A stretch of 64,000 nucleotides of DNA, taken from contig NC_066268.1 in assembly GCF_905404315.1 (NCBI RefSeq), positions 11,756,001 through 11,820,000 of the forward strand. Reading direction: 5' to 3'. A model generated the notes under the pieces. It saw only the letters and a list, made by a program, of their open reading frames with translations, searched no databases and had not been told where the DNA came from. This DNA comes from Leptidea sinapis (taxonomy: Eukaryota; Arthropoda; Insecta; Lepidoptera; Pieridae). Position 1 is the first letter of the stretch; the number at the start of each line of letters is the position of its first letter. Of this stretch, positions 22,864-35,299 are shown one piece after another. The translations under genes were made by a program, and so were the position numbers.

Positions 22864-23760
22864 CTAGCTGGATATTGCACTACCTAAAAATAATAGCTTT
22901 TTTATTACGGCAACAATTAGATGCTTGTGTGCGTGGCATTTTTCAAATTTTGTAACATACGCTTCGTGTTATTTTACATTGAAGTTAATAAAATACAAAA
23001 TACTTACTGATGATATGTGATCCCAGTGTCTTTCTTATTTCTTGTAGTATTATTTTTACAACGTTTTACTACGCAACCCAGCACTTTAGTTTCAATTATT
23101 AGTAATGTTTAAAAGAACATGTGGCACTTCAACGCCACACATTCGAGACTGGCTCGAGTACGACCACTTCGGCGTAGTTTTAGTTGCCACACTTTGCGAC
23201 AACGCCTGCGGTATCTTGTTGGAGCGCAGAGGAGACCAATCCTTAATCTAAGGTGGATTAGCTCTTCAGGACTCGTGCTGTTCGCGTGTAACTATATATA
23301 CTATATATTATAATTATATACAGTATACGTAATAACGATAATAGGTATTCTATCCGAATTTATGTGAGCCCTAAAAGGGCAAATGTTACTTAGGATTTTT
23401 TACGAACTTTATGAATCTGTGGTTATATAAAACAATATGAGTAAAATTCAAGCAAAGTGCGGCAGCTTTTACGACGCCATAATGGGCGTATTCGAGCCAG
23501 TCTCGAACAATGTGTGATGTTGACGTGCCACATGTTCCGTTAAACTTTGCTACTAATTGATACTAAAATTGCGTAGTAAAACTTTGTAAAAATAAGACTA
23601 CAAGAAATAAGAAACACCGGGAGATCATATAACATCAGTTATAATTTTGTATTTTATTAATTTGAATATAAAATAACACGAAGCGCATGTTACAAAAATT
23701 GAAGGATCTAATAGTTGCTACAATTAAGAAGCTTTTGTTCTTTGGTAGTGCGGTATCTAG
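22864..23760. mobile_element. Foldback element with arms of about 300 bp or more
   Basis: Left arm from CTAG at 22864 to about 23211 and right arm from about 23455 to CTAG at 23760 are reverse complements: e.g. ACGCTTCGTGTTATTTTA, TTTCTTATTTCTTGTAGT and ATTCGAGACTGGCTCGA occur in both. The arms differ by small indels. The 240-bp loop has no ORF of note. Class unknown; a MITE or Foldback-type DNA element. Confidence 0.8.
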
Positions 23761-23764
23761 TTAG

Positions 23765-24130
23765 AGAGCAGCTAAGACCAATCCCTAAACTAAGAATTAA
23801 AGAATTGTAATAACTCTTACATCAATATGTATATCTATATGTATAATATCTCATACAAATGCACCCTAATTTGTGCGAACGAAGTCGGGAGCACAGCTAG
23901 TAATGAATTAAACGAGTCAATAAGCCAAGCAGTGCACGTACAATGAGTGTCTGGCGAGTGTACAAGACGTGTCACGTGGTCCCGTTGCGGGCCCGCTGAA
24001 GAATTTGCTCGAGTTGTTCCCGCTTCAATAATTACTATAACTGTTGTCATTCAACTTGTTTGTTATGTTGCTTTCCATTGCTAATTAGCACGTGTAGCTT
24101 GCACATTTCTTTCTTCTTCTATTTTTTTTT
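23765..24130. other. No gene recognised
   Basis: 23771-23800 repeats a 30-bp motif of the foldback loop (AGACCAATCCTTAATCTAAG type). Otherwise unassigned. Confidence 0.4.
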
Positions 24131-24135
24131 TAATG

Positions 24136-24428
24136 AAAATAAGGGACGAGACGAGCAGGACGTTCAGCTGATATAATTGATGCGCCCTGATACATTACAG
24201 CGCCGCTCAAGATTATTGGAAAACCCAAAATTCTGAGCGGCACTACAATTGCGCTCGTCACCTTGAGACATAAGATGTTAAGTTTCATTTGCCCAGTAAT
24301 TTCACTAGCTCAGGCGCCCTTCAGACCAAAACACAATAAGGCTTACATATTACTGCTTCAAGGCAGAAAGAGGCGCCGTTGTGGTACCTTTAATCTATAT
24401 CCCGTGTAAAGGAGCCTTCCACTGGAAA
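24136..24428 (-). mobile_element. Family-B non-LTR 3' end
   Basis: Near full-length reverse copy: ATGAAAATAAGGGACGAGAC to AAAGGAGCCTTCCACTGG. Confidence 0.85.
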
Positions 24429-24429
24429 A

Positions 24430-25475
24430 GCTTATAAATAATAACACCAACAATAATGAACAATAAATTGTAATTAGATATTTTCAGAATGGCATAAGGA
24501 TCGCTATGTACTGATCTGAATGAGACTTGGAATATACTTGATTTTTATAAACTACCTAAAAGACCGAAAATGCGAGACCAATTTGGATTTTTACATAAAA
24601 CACTTTTAAAGGATTAAAACGCGTGTAATTGTAACTGTTTTCACATTAGATTTTTGCGTAAAAGATACATTTTTATTTTAGTTAGCCCCACGACACGTTT
24701 CAAGACCTTTCCAGATCTCGTTTTCAGGGGGACTGCAGATGAAGTGAGTCAAAGATAGTATTTGTCACAGTTGTCACTATGAAGTTTAGTGCCATTTATT
24801 TCCTCAGAGGTGGTATTTGCTGTAGACAGATGAAGTCTGATGCATTCGTAATCCAGCGGCAGCAATCATATTCAGGTTGCTTTTGTCACTGCTCCCTAGA
24901 CGCTGTGTTAAATCATATTATTTGTCATATCTCTACTGACGAAGATTTGAACAAATATTATTTATTACCTGATTCATATTGTTTTATTTGTTTAAATGTC
25001 TTTTCATTATTTTATTGCCTCAGCAGCCTACATACAGATCTCACACTAACAACGAAATATAAGAACACTTCACAGATGAGATCTGTTCGTAGCGTTTTTT
25101 ATTCAGCAATGAAACTCGATATTCGAAGCAATTCGGTGAGGTAAGAGACCGTAAAAACTGGTAAAGTGACACCACTTACGTATGTAACACAATACGATTA
25201 AGTATTGTTCATTAACGGGACAGTACTTATCTGGAATAGCATTTAATTGTCTTATTAAGTAGGTAGCTTCTTCCTCGAATGTAAAGGATCTCACCGTAGT
25301 GCAAGGGAAAGTTGTTACCACGAGGGAAACTGTATTTAATTGTATTATATTTTATTTATTTCAAGCATTTTCAGTAGTGGATAAATTCAATATGACTGTC
25401 ATGTATTGCATTTCACACACCACGAAGAGAATCGTACATTTTCCGAAGTATAAAAATTAATTCATATCACGAAGA
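24430..25475. other. Unassigned; possible Penelope-like tail near 24685-24735
   Basis: The complement of 24685-24735 reads CTGAAAACGAGATCTGGAAA ... CTTGAAACGTGTCGTGGGG, the layout of Penelope-element tails. The 121-codon plus-strand ORF at 24779 has no signal I trust. Confidence 0.35.
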
Positions 25476-25477
25476 CA

Positions 25478-25612
25478 AAAGCGCGTACACCTTCCTTAAA
25501 GGCCGGCAACGCTCTTGTGATTCCTCTGGTGTTGCAAGAGAATGTGGGCGGCGGTGATCACTTAACACCAGGTGACCCGTACGCTCGTTTGTCCTCCTAT
25601 TCCATAAAAAAA
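25478..25612 (+). mobile_element. Family-A LINE 3' end, short
   Basis: GCGCGTACACCTTCCTTAAA to CTCCTATTCCATAAAAAAAA. Confidence 0.9.
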
Positions 25613-25929
25613 AAAGGTTATACAAGATAATTCGAAAACAAAACTAGTTCAAAATCGTCGTTGCAGACAGAGTCGCAAGAATTGGTGATATTATAATAAA
25701 TAATAACCCTAATTAAACAAACAATAAAGTAAGAGCACAGAGTTTAATGTCGCTATAGATTTATATTTGACTTTGCGATCCCACTTCTGATCTATCATTC
25801 ACTTAACGTCGAACAAGAACCTATAAAAGATTAACTATCAGTTTAATATATTAATTAATCTTTCAAATAAAATGAACGATGATAAAATGGTCGGTTGTAA
25901 ATTAATTAGCAACAATGTTTCTAATATTT

Positions 25930-26460
25930 CATTTACCGTAATATATGAATATGGATAATGTACACAGATATGAGCAATTATAAAACCACTTGAAGATAAG
26001 GCATTCGTCAATTGACTTAGTTAGGCATAAAATTTTGAGCTCGTATACGTACAATAGAATTTTTGGGTAATGAAAATATGTAGATATATCATTTATAAAG
26101 ATTACAAATAGTTGTGGACCTAGGAGTGATCCTTGAGCAACAACTGAAAAGATGAGCATCGGGTTCGATGAGTACCCATTTAAAACAACCGTCTGGATCC
26201 TCTTGTGTATGTATGGTGAAAACCAGCAATTAGTATCTCAGTGAATTCCAAATAGTCATATTTTTTGCAATAGTATCGTATAGTATATTCTGTCAAAACA
26301 TTTAGAAAGATCAGTATAATCTGCATCTACCTGTGAAGGTACTAAAATATATAGCATATTTTGACAGAAAATCCTGACATACCAAAAGGTTGGATGTAAT
26401 TGACCTTTCCGATATAAACCCGTGTTGTTAGTCGCACAGTGTATGTCTCATGGCAAAGTA
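25930..26460 (-). pseudogene. Jockey/CR1-type reverse transcriptase fragment
   Basis: Minus-strand pieces DLSKCFDRIYY (FSKAFD..DH block), then VAQGSLLGPQLFVIFINDIS (VPQGS.LGPLLF..FINDL block) and ILLYVYELKI (YADD block, degraded). Truncated and interrupted; the active-site Asp pair is lost. Confidence 0.7.
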
Positions 26461-26464
26461 AAGT

Positions 26465-26915
26465 TGTTTATGTATTAATTTTTTGCAAACTAACATAACT
26501 TGCAAAAATACAAAGTTCAGATATAGGCCGATAGTTTTCAGCTTGATTCTTTGCTGAGTCTAATGTTTGAAACGTTTTAATTACTTCCTTTTCATTCTAA
26601 TTTACAGATGAAATATTGCCAATAACATTAAGAATATTTTTTTGCACATTTCATGTATAATTCGTAGGAGCTTAATTAGTAGGAGCCCTCAAAGAGTAAG
26701 CTTAGTACAAAATACTTTCCGAACATATTACAAATAATATCACCTTGGTTTGATGACTGGTTAACTAATTTGAAGACAGATGTATACCCACTATACTAAT
26801 TTGTTTATCCAATACATACAAACATATTTACTGTAAACAATAATGTAGGTATCCATGATAGCATGATTTGGATTGTTGTTTATATAGAAACATTAACACT
26901 GAACTATGGAATTAG
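26465..26915. other. No gene recognised
   Basis: May hold older parts of the RT fragment to its left; nothing readable. Confidence 0.4.
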
Positions 26916-26916
26916 C

Positions 26917-27072
26917 CTACCATGGGCGGTGTTTCTAGGAAGATATGACATGAGCACCTTGAAACAAGTGTGTACCAACAACTTTTTAAAAGAGCCGATG
27001 CTTCTAAGAGTCCTTTGATGCTGCAAGAGAATGTGGTTGGCGGTGATCATTCACAACAGGTGACCCGATTCC
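26917..27072 (+). mobile_element. Family-A LINE 3' end, old copy
   Basis: GGCGGTGTTTCTAGGAAGAT and GCAAGAGAATGTGGTTGGCG with many substitutions. Confidence 0.6.
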
Positions 27073-27074
27073 TA

Positions 27075-28255
27075 ATTTGTGCTCTAATCTATCACCGAAC
27101 AAATCTTTAGAAGCGCTAGAACAGATGCATCATTCTTATGCAGGATTGGTCAAAGCTTTGTTCGAGATCGTTTTCCGATTTTAACTTGAAGTTTTTCTAT
27201 TATACATTGTATAACTTCGTTGAATTTAATGAAACAACCGCACACTACTACTCACTATGTGACGTCTGACACAGTTAACAATTTCGAATTAACTTTCCAA
27301 TTGATAGTGTTGTAACTATATGTATACAAAATGTGTTTCTTCTATTATCTTATCGCAACGCTTAGTATTGAAACGAGCTCTTTGTGATTGTGTTAAAGGA
27401 TATAACAGACAGGCGGTGGTTACGCGTTCTACTATTTTCTTGTACGCTACTCAAGCAAAATTTCAAATAACATAAGGGCCTACCTACAATGCTATTTGAA
27501 AGTTAAAATCAACTTATCCATACTATGACATGATTATGGTTTATGTTTGCTAAGTTCAAAGTTCATTCGTTACTTAATTTTGTGCGATCAGTTTATAATG
27601 TGAAGATAAAGATTGAGTTTGTCTGTAATTGATATATGAATGTATGAATATAAGAAAACAACAATTCTTTAGCAATATGAAGTATTATATAATAATAATC
27701 ATTTATTTCGGATTCATTCATACATGAGATTACATCCATATTTGTTAGTACAATTTGCAAACTTACAAAATGGTGTTAGTAATAACTTATTAAATCATAT
27801 ATTTAGAAAATAATTAAAATAAAATAACAGGCTGGTCCGGGTGGACTTTCCGATGATGACGGTAAATTACTATACGACTGCGTGCAGTTATATATTTCTG
27901 TAAACGATTCTCCTTAACTTTTCCTTATAGTCATAAAACTTTAACTGATTTACTACAGTGTCTGCAGGTGGAAGCTTCTAGTGCACTCGATACTCTTTTG
28001 AGATTTTTTTATGATTTGAAAAGTTATATTTTTTATTCACACCTTCATTTTTTGCGACACTTTGTATACATTGTTCGAATATAATGTAGATTGCTGAAGC
28101 TGTAAATGTTGATTTAAAAGAGTGGTAATCACTTTTTGCCACTTTTTCTCATTAAATGTGTGGTGGTAAATTAATAAAGAGATATCCAATTCCAAAGAGG
28201 AATTAAATACTAAATGCCATGGTTAAAACTTTGAAAAATATGTATTTTTTAATTA
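27075..28255. other. No gene recognised
   Basis: AT-rich; no element assigned. Confidence 0.45.
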
Positions 28256-28257
28256 TT

Positions 28258-28377
28258 CGTCATATTTTTTTACGGAAGAGGAGAAGAAACGGTCACCTGA
28301 TGGCAAGTAATCACCGCTGCCCATACTCTTTTGTAACACCAGAGTAATCACAAAAATGTTGCCGACCTTAAAAATCG
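28258..28377 (-). mobile_element. Family-A LINE 3' end, old copy
   Basis: GGTCACCTGATGGCAAGTAA and ACACCAGAGTAATCACAAA. Confidence 0.65.
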
Positions 28378-28569
28378 TTGAGTATTGAGATCGTACAAAC
28401 TCATTGGTACGTGGCGGGCCAGGATAGACCAGAGGACACCATGGTGGGAGTCAATGGTTCTATTTCTTTCTATCAATTTTCTTTCAATCAAATTTCTTTT
28501 CTATCAACAGTCCTATCGACCAACGATACGTGTAATGACATGAAAAAGTTACGGGAAGATATCGTCAAT

Positions 28570-28858
28570 GACCAGTGGGAGGCTCTTTTGCCCAGGATGC
28601 CAACTAGATAATGGGTACCACAGCGGCGCCTATTTCTGCCATGAAGCAGTAAAGCGTAAGCATAACTGTGTTTCGGTCTGAAGGCCGCAATAGGCAATTG
28701 AAATTACTGGGCAAATGAGACTTAACATCTTATGTCTCAAGGTAACGTGCGCAGTTGTAGTACCGCTTAGAAGTTTTGGGGTTTATCAATAATCTCAGAC
28801 GTATCAATTACCATTAGCTGAACGTCCTGCTCGTCTCGTCCCTTATTTTCATAAAAAA
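28570..28858 (+). mobile_element. Family-B non-LTR 3' end
   Basis: CCAGTGGGAGGCTCTTTTGC to CCCTTATTTTCATAAAAAAA. Confidence 0.85.
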
Positions 28859-28859
28859 A

Positions 28860-29280
28860 TGACTGAGAACTTACTGCGACGATAAACACAATCTGTCTTC
28901 TTAAACTATGGAACACGTCAGATTCGCCGCAGTCTACGATCTTCAAGGTCACCGATCTTATGAGATCATTTAACAAATCGGAAGTTCATAAACGCAGTGT
29001 AAAGTTACACCAAGTATAAAATTTACGGCCATAAAAATAAGCTTTGTATCAATTTATACCTGAGAATAAGCCAACAATATGCATAAAATTTATAGTATAT
29101 CGCTGACAACACTATCAACACAATGATAATTCGGAAAATTTCCGAATGTCAAGCCTTGCAAATAACGCGGTATACGTCATGCCTCCGAATAAACCAATGT
29201 TAAGCAAGATGTCTATTTGTAAACATTTTGCATATTCTTGGTATATTCTTAGGTATAATTTTATACCAAGTTTTTTGTAA
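28860..29280. other. No gene recognised
   Basis: No coding signal. Confidence 0.45.
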
Positions 29281-29282
29281 GG

Positions 29283-29383
29283 TTGTCTTTATCTTACCTT
29301 TGTCACTATAGAATTACATGACAGGGAGAAGTAATTTTAAACTTGGAGTAACTTTACTCTGCGGTTATTAATAAGACAGATAC
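29283..29383 (+). repeat. Dispersed repeat, pair with 16176-16274
   Basis: TTGTCTTTATCTTACCTTTG ... GCGGTTATTAATAAGACAG; opposite orientation to the other copy. Confidence 0.6.
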
Positions 29384-29636
29384 ATTCCTATTAATTCTAT
29401 TATTAATAAGAATCGAAATATACCAAACTACTGAATACTCAGCTGCACTAACATTGAACATAAATCATTATAGATGTGCTAACTACCATCATTAATGATG
29501 GTATTCACTGCATGGGCAATTGACTGTTTATTATAGCTTTAAATGTTATAGACGGAGCGTTGTGGATACTTAAGTGAAGTTGTTATAACTGGTTATGACG
29601 AGTTCTGAAATATTTCAACTTATATATATATATATA

Positions 29637-30711
29637 CTTAGTCTAGCCATAAATACTGTTACAATTAAAAATTAACAAAATATTACATTTGAATTTGTAA
29701 TATGTCATTTTAGCACCAATACATTGTACAATATTATTTAATATCAAATGGAGTGGGGTGATAAAGAGAATCGCTGTACACAAAGAAGTATGGAGCCAAA
29801 TGCAATATTTAAAACTCGCAATACGCTTGGTATAAGTAACATGTTTGTGTACCGAGTACCTTTTAATAGGTACAATGAGTCCTCCTCTGTTTGTGACAGA
29901 AAAAGATGTGGCTGTCTATGTAGAGTTCGTACGAAAAGGTGATAAAAGCAGTAAGGGAAAGAAATCGAAGAAATCCTGTCTGAAAGCAAAAAATTTTGTC
30001 TCGGGAGATGAAGAACCATGTCACGTATTTTAAAAGATGACGTAGGACTTGCAGCCTATAAGAGAGGTACTGGATAAAAGATAACTGGCAAAGGGAGGTC
30101 ACAGAAAAATTTTGTTTACGGATGAGATTAGTTTTACAATTGAGCAACATTTTAACAAACAAAATGGCTGTATTTATGCTCAAAGCTCTAATGAACCTTC
30201 ATAATAAGCACAGAGTGCAACGTGGGCACTTCAGTGATGGTTTGGTGGGCTTATGAAGCTATGAAGGACTGACTGAGCCATATTTTTGTGAAAAAGGTAT
30301 CAAAATATCGGCACAAGTGTATCAAGATACCAATCTTGAAAAGGTACTGAAGCCCCATAACAACACCATGTTCAATAACAAAGAATTCTTGTTCTCAATT
30401 TTAATCCGCTGGATTACAATTTATTATCAGTTTTAGAGAGTACAGCTTGCTCAAAACGCCGTGATAATTTGGAGTCCATAAACCAATCCGTACAGTGAAG
30501 AATTTTCCGATGGAAAGAGTGCGTGCTTCTATTTATAACTGGCCTCAACATTTAAAGGACTGTATTGCAGCCACTGGAGACCACTTCGAATAAGCTATAT
30601 TTTAAATGATTTTCAATTTATGTATTAAACTAACACACTGTAAAAGTAATAAATGTAATTTGCAATAAAAAATATTGTTTGTATTGTTTCAGTATTTATG
30701 GCAAGACTAGG
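29637..30711 (+). mobile_element. Tc1/mariner-superfamily element (maT/Tc1-like), dead
   Basis: 28-bp TIRs with few mismatches (CTTAGTCTAGCCATAAATAC at left; complement of GTATTTATGGCAAGACTAGG at right) flanked by TA on both sides; 1075 bp. Internal traces in several frames: NMFVYRVPFNRYNESSSVCD, SRILKDDVGLAAYKRG, FTIEQHFNKQNG and SACFYL..ASTFKG, in the order of a Tc1-like transposase (DNA-binding domain, then DDE part). Many stops and frameshifts, and the region of the second catalytic Asp is deleted. Confidence 0.8.
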
Positions 30712-30714
30712 TAT

Positions 30715-31090
30715 ATAGGTAACGAAGCTCCGTCTATTAGGTACGTTATATTGGTCTTGTTTTATTCAGAGCAAACTGTTCTCTGTACCAAGGTCTTCAT
30801 ATAGGCATTCGGAGCAATCTGGTACACTATTACAAAACATACTTAATTAACACTTAAGTTTAGATGCACATTGAGCCAGTTTTTTAATTACTTGAATTCC
30901 ATAAATATTCTAAGAGCAGCGGTAAACAACACTGTTATAATTAAGCGTTTAAATTATCGCTGATTTAAACCATATAATTTATATAATAATATTTCTTGTA
31001 CTTTATTATGCAGAAATCGGAAACATCTAATACCATGTTAATATACAGCGTGACGTAACAATTCATCAAATGATCACACCTTAACCGTAA
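30715..31090. other. No gene recognised
   Basis: AT-rich, unassigned. Confidence 0.45.
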
Positions 31091-31094
31091 TCAT

Positions 31095-31838
31095 AAAAAA
31101 ATCCAGACAATACTTCCCTTAAAGCCTCGCTTAGTATCGAAATACTGTGACTCGAAATCTCGAGCGATTGCCAATTCTGTGGCCAACTGGAGGGCAAAGC
31201 CAAATTGGCTCCGAAAAAGCTGGGCGTCATTAAGAGAGCACGGCAATACTTCATTCCGGCCCACATTTTAGCGCTGTAGCAAAGCGCAGGTCCGGCCACA
31301 TATGGAGTATTGCTGTCATCTCTGAACTGGCGCAGCCCAGTATCAGCTTGATCCATTTGACCTCGTGCAAGGCAGAGCAGCTTGAATTATCGGGGACCTA
31401 GTGCTCTGTGAACGGCTGCATTACTTGGCGTTGCGTAGAGACGTCGCTTCCTTGTGTGTTTTCTACCGCATTTATCACGGAAGTGTTCTAAAGAGCTGTT
31501 TCACCTGATTCCTGTCGCCGAATTCCACCTTCGCACGACATGCCACAAGTTAGGGTATTATCTCCAGCATCTGGATGTTTGTGCGGTCTTCCACAGTGCG
31601 GTTTTCAAGGAGCTTTCTTCCACGTACTACAAAGCTGTGGATTGAAATTCCTTGTGCGGTGTTCTTCTTCCGGGACGATGCGACATGGGTTCCTTCAAAA
31701 AAGCGCTTACACATTCCTTAAAGGCCGGCAACGCTCCTGTGATTTAACAGATTGTGTTGCAAGAGAATGTGGGCGGCAGTGATCACTTAATACCAGGTAA
31801 CCCGTACGCTCGTTTGTCCTCCTTTTCAATAAAAATAG
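31095..31838 (+). pseudogene. Family-A LINE: RT C-terminal part and 3' end
   Basis: Longer copy. Pieces [13 protein letters not shown] (disrupted), [36 protein letters not shown] and 3' end CCTCCTTTTCAATAAAAA. Several stops. The family-D repeat starts right behind it. Confidence 0.85.
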
Positions 31839-31854
31839 AATAGATCCTAGATGA

Positions 31855-32215
31855 AGAACGCACCCTTACTGTAAGTCGTTAAGGAGTTCCATTGATCATA
31901 ATGTTTGTCTACGACAAGTACTTGACCATTACGACGTCACGGTAGGTGATCCAAATATCCGGATAGCATAAAAAAGATTTGGCCTAGTATCGTTAATTTG
32001 CTCCTAAGGATTAGCCACTAAATTTTCTTTAAAGTATTTTAGGACAAATTGCAATGGGACCACATGGGAACCACCAGCTTTCAAATAAAAAAAGAATTAT
32101 CAAAATCATTTCTCCCAATTCAAAGTATAAGGTAACAAACATAAAAAAACATACAGCCGAATTGAGAACCACCTTCTTTTTGAAATCGGTTAAAAGTCCT
32201 TGTTATCATTTAAAA
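31855..32215 (-). repeat. Family-D dispersed repeat
   Basis: CGTTAAGGAGTTCCATTGAT, TACTTGACCATTACGACG, AAAAAAGAATTATCAAAATC and CCGAATTGAGAACCACC; same order as 60455-60945. Confidence 0.7.
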
Positions 32216-34980
32216 GCTTAAAAAACTATGGAAGCTAAAATTAATTAATTATTATTAAATACGTCAAGTAAAATTTTCAAAAATAACAAATAACTTTTAC
32301 CTATATCTCCAGATAAATATAATAGTTTATTAATTACACGTCCCTAAATAATCGTTATAGTTAAAGACGTAATACGTATAGGCGTGTATTAATAGTTCCC
32401 GCGGGACACGCTTAGCTATCTGACACAATCTGCGATGTGTCTTCACTAATAACTTCCAACTTTGATCCTCAATTACGAACCTCATTATTTTTAATTATAA
32501 CAAGTTCCAAATGACAACCAACATCAACGTTATCACAAGAAATAACAAAGTAAATCTTTTGGAAATTAATAGAATGAGGTGTTATTTTGCGGAAACTGTT
32601 ATTTAAAATGTTATAAGTGATGATAAGTGTTAATTTGTCTATGTTTCAGTGAATCAATCGAGCTTAACATACAGGGCATTCACTCTGGTCAGCTCTTACC
32701 GACTCAATTGCTCCTGAAGATGCCTCATTTTTGTCTTTATTGCTGTCCTCTCTATTTTGGTGTTATCAATAGTATTCAATTGAGGTGGAGTAAAAGAACA
32801 TGTGACAGGTCCAATTGCAATGGAGATTATGTCATCGCTGCTTCAGCTAGGGGAAGAAGAAACTTAGATGAAGTCAAAATAGGTCATGAAAGGGTTGGCG
32901 CGTGTGGAGGAAGAAGAGCAAATATTTCAGGAGCGTGACCAAAGGACACACTTTGTCTCTGCCTGCACACCTTTATATATAAAAATGGCCAGAGTGTCGT
33001 GTCTGTACGTAAAAAATACGTTCTACTTAATATATATCCGAGGTCAAAATAATATAATAGTTTTTAAGACGTCGAAGCCAGTTGGAGTATTCTATTGTGG
33101 CAAATCTTAAGCGTTTGTTGCATTCTACGCGCCCAACACCCAACGTGGGAAAAGCCACGGGTACCCACGTATTTTTTAAATATAATTTTTCATCTGACAT
33201 TTCATGAACTTCACGTTATTTTTCTCTTTGATTTCCGTTCTTATACTGTTAGTCGTACGAAATTTTACTTGAACGTATATCCAAACTCTTTCACCAATGA
33301 CATAGGGCAGAAAAACGATATGATATATAAGCGAATACAGATCTTCAAAAAAGCCTGCACCTTCAACTTTCTCAAAGAGGATATTTTCTATTAAAGCACC
33401 ACTAACTAGAGAAATTATAAAATTTGTTTCTTATTTTATGTCGCCTCTGAGATTTCATTTTGCAAATTGATGTTAATGCTAATTTAATTTTTAAATCTCT
33501 TCTCAGATTTGCAGTTTCCTTTCAATTCTCCCGAACTTAACATAAATAATCCCCATCATATTTATGCGTGAAATTAACCGATTAAGCCCATGTGTCGTTA
33601 ATCCTGCATCGAAAGCTGTATAATTTTGTTAAACACCAAGCAATTTTCATGTAATATGATGTTATGTGTTCATAAGAGAATATAATTTTTGATAATAAGA
33701 GCTCTTTGTTTGAGGATGTACTTTTGCATCGCCATTTTGTTTCGGATAAATTCTATTTTTTTTAGTATCTCAACTAAATTCAAAGTAAAAATCTTTGTTA
33801 AACCTAGAACAAAACATTTATGTTTATGGCTGTACAAAGTATTCACATGACGTTAAAAACAAATACAATTCATATCCTTTCAATTTGCGGTCATTCAGAA
33901 AAAAGATTGCGTCTCCATAAAAATCATTTCTAATTCTTAATATCAGATGTGATAATTCTGTAAATTTTTAAGACATTTATCTCACGGCTTATTCCAATGC
34001 AAAACACAACAAATAATATTGGTCGAACAAAATATGCATTTATGCACCGTCTTAAAACCCTTAAACATGAGCCACAGCTAATTATGATCGGGTGTAGCTA
34101 CTCTAAACTATAATGACTTTTAATTTGACGGGTAAATATTTGCAATAGCAGGTAATGATTCGCATGAGTCAGACAAACAGAGATGTAATACATCGCATGC
34201 AGGACAAGTACCGCCGCGGGCCATTCGTAGGTGGTCACGGGGCTCTCGTCTGCATCGTGGTCCGCATATTACAACAAATTACCCCAACTCGTTGCGGGAA
34301 GCCCACAATTTTGTTATTATTCTAAACAAACAATCATCGCATTCAATTGAGACGTTTACTTCTTATTGCATTTACGAGAAACACTTCACTTATCAACGCA
34401 AACAATGGCTTCAGCATTACTCATGATATTATACAACTATAAAGCGAATTATATTATTTTAAACAGATAGACAGAGAAGACCTCCTTTTTAAATTATTAA
34501 AACTCTTTCCGAGATATTATAAATTTTATTTGTTTCAAACGGCTATACACACGGTCTATCGGAGTTGGTATGAATAGTTTCGGACCTTTTAACCATCAAA
34601 TATTGTTTGAGACACAAATATTTTTAGTCAAAATAGATATTAAAATCTTTTCTTGAATGTCAAAATCGACCATCCATTCGAAAAGAAAGCTTCAGAACTG
34701 GAAGAACGGGATCACGCAATACGGCTGTATTACTAACAAATAACATTGGATTTAAGAAAAAAAAAACATTAAACAATATGGGGCCGGTCACTGTATTCCT
34801 AATGTATGGTAGGTACCATTTAGAAAGTCAATTAAATTTATGTAATGTATGGAGTGGCTACAGTTAATATGTTCATTTCTGTTGACTGTTATAAACAGCA
34901 CGAATGACTTTATTATCTGCTGCATAACCCCATAATTCTGTTAAAAAAGAAATAGTAAAATACGCGAGCTATATATGTTA
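32215..34980. other. No gene recognised; GC-rich patch at 34195-34320
   Basis: Long AT-rich stretch. 34195-34320 (GTACCGCCGCGGGCCATTCG and onward) is GC-rich without ORF. 32800-32950 has a purine-rich coding-like run I cannot assign. Confidence 0.4.
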
Positions 34981-34984
34981 AGAG

Positions 34985-35295
34985 TATAGATGGGTAGATT
35001 TTAATGTAAATAAAGAAGAGGAATGGTACTAGAATGCACCCTTGAGGCACCCCCATTATGAGTCCCAGGAGATCTCTGGCCAAAAATATTGACTTTCTGA
35101 AATCTATTGTCTTAATATGAAATAAGTAAATAAACTTCCTGATCAGGATTAAATATTAAATACAATCAAGAGCCTTACTAAAATTGCAGAAGATAGAAAG
35201 CTTTCTCTGAGTCCTCTCAGGCCGCAAAAATAATCAGGCAGGTCAACACCTGCATCTGTAGTTGAACGTCCCTTAGTGAAGCTAAATTAACGTAC
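34985..35295 (-). pseudogene. Jockey-type reverse transcriptase fragment
   Basis: Minus strand reads FTKGRSTTDAGVDLPDYF (F..GRST.DA block) and, after frameshifts, IMGVPQGCILVPF (GVPQGS.LGP.LF block). The part between is shortened. Confidence 0.65.
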
Positions 35296-35299
35296 TTGA

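Noticed and set aside
24779..25144. 121-codon plus-strand ORF
   Set aside because: No domain, signal peptide or codon pattern; AT-rich and flanked by a Penelope-like tail.
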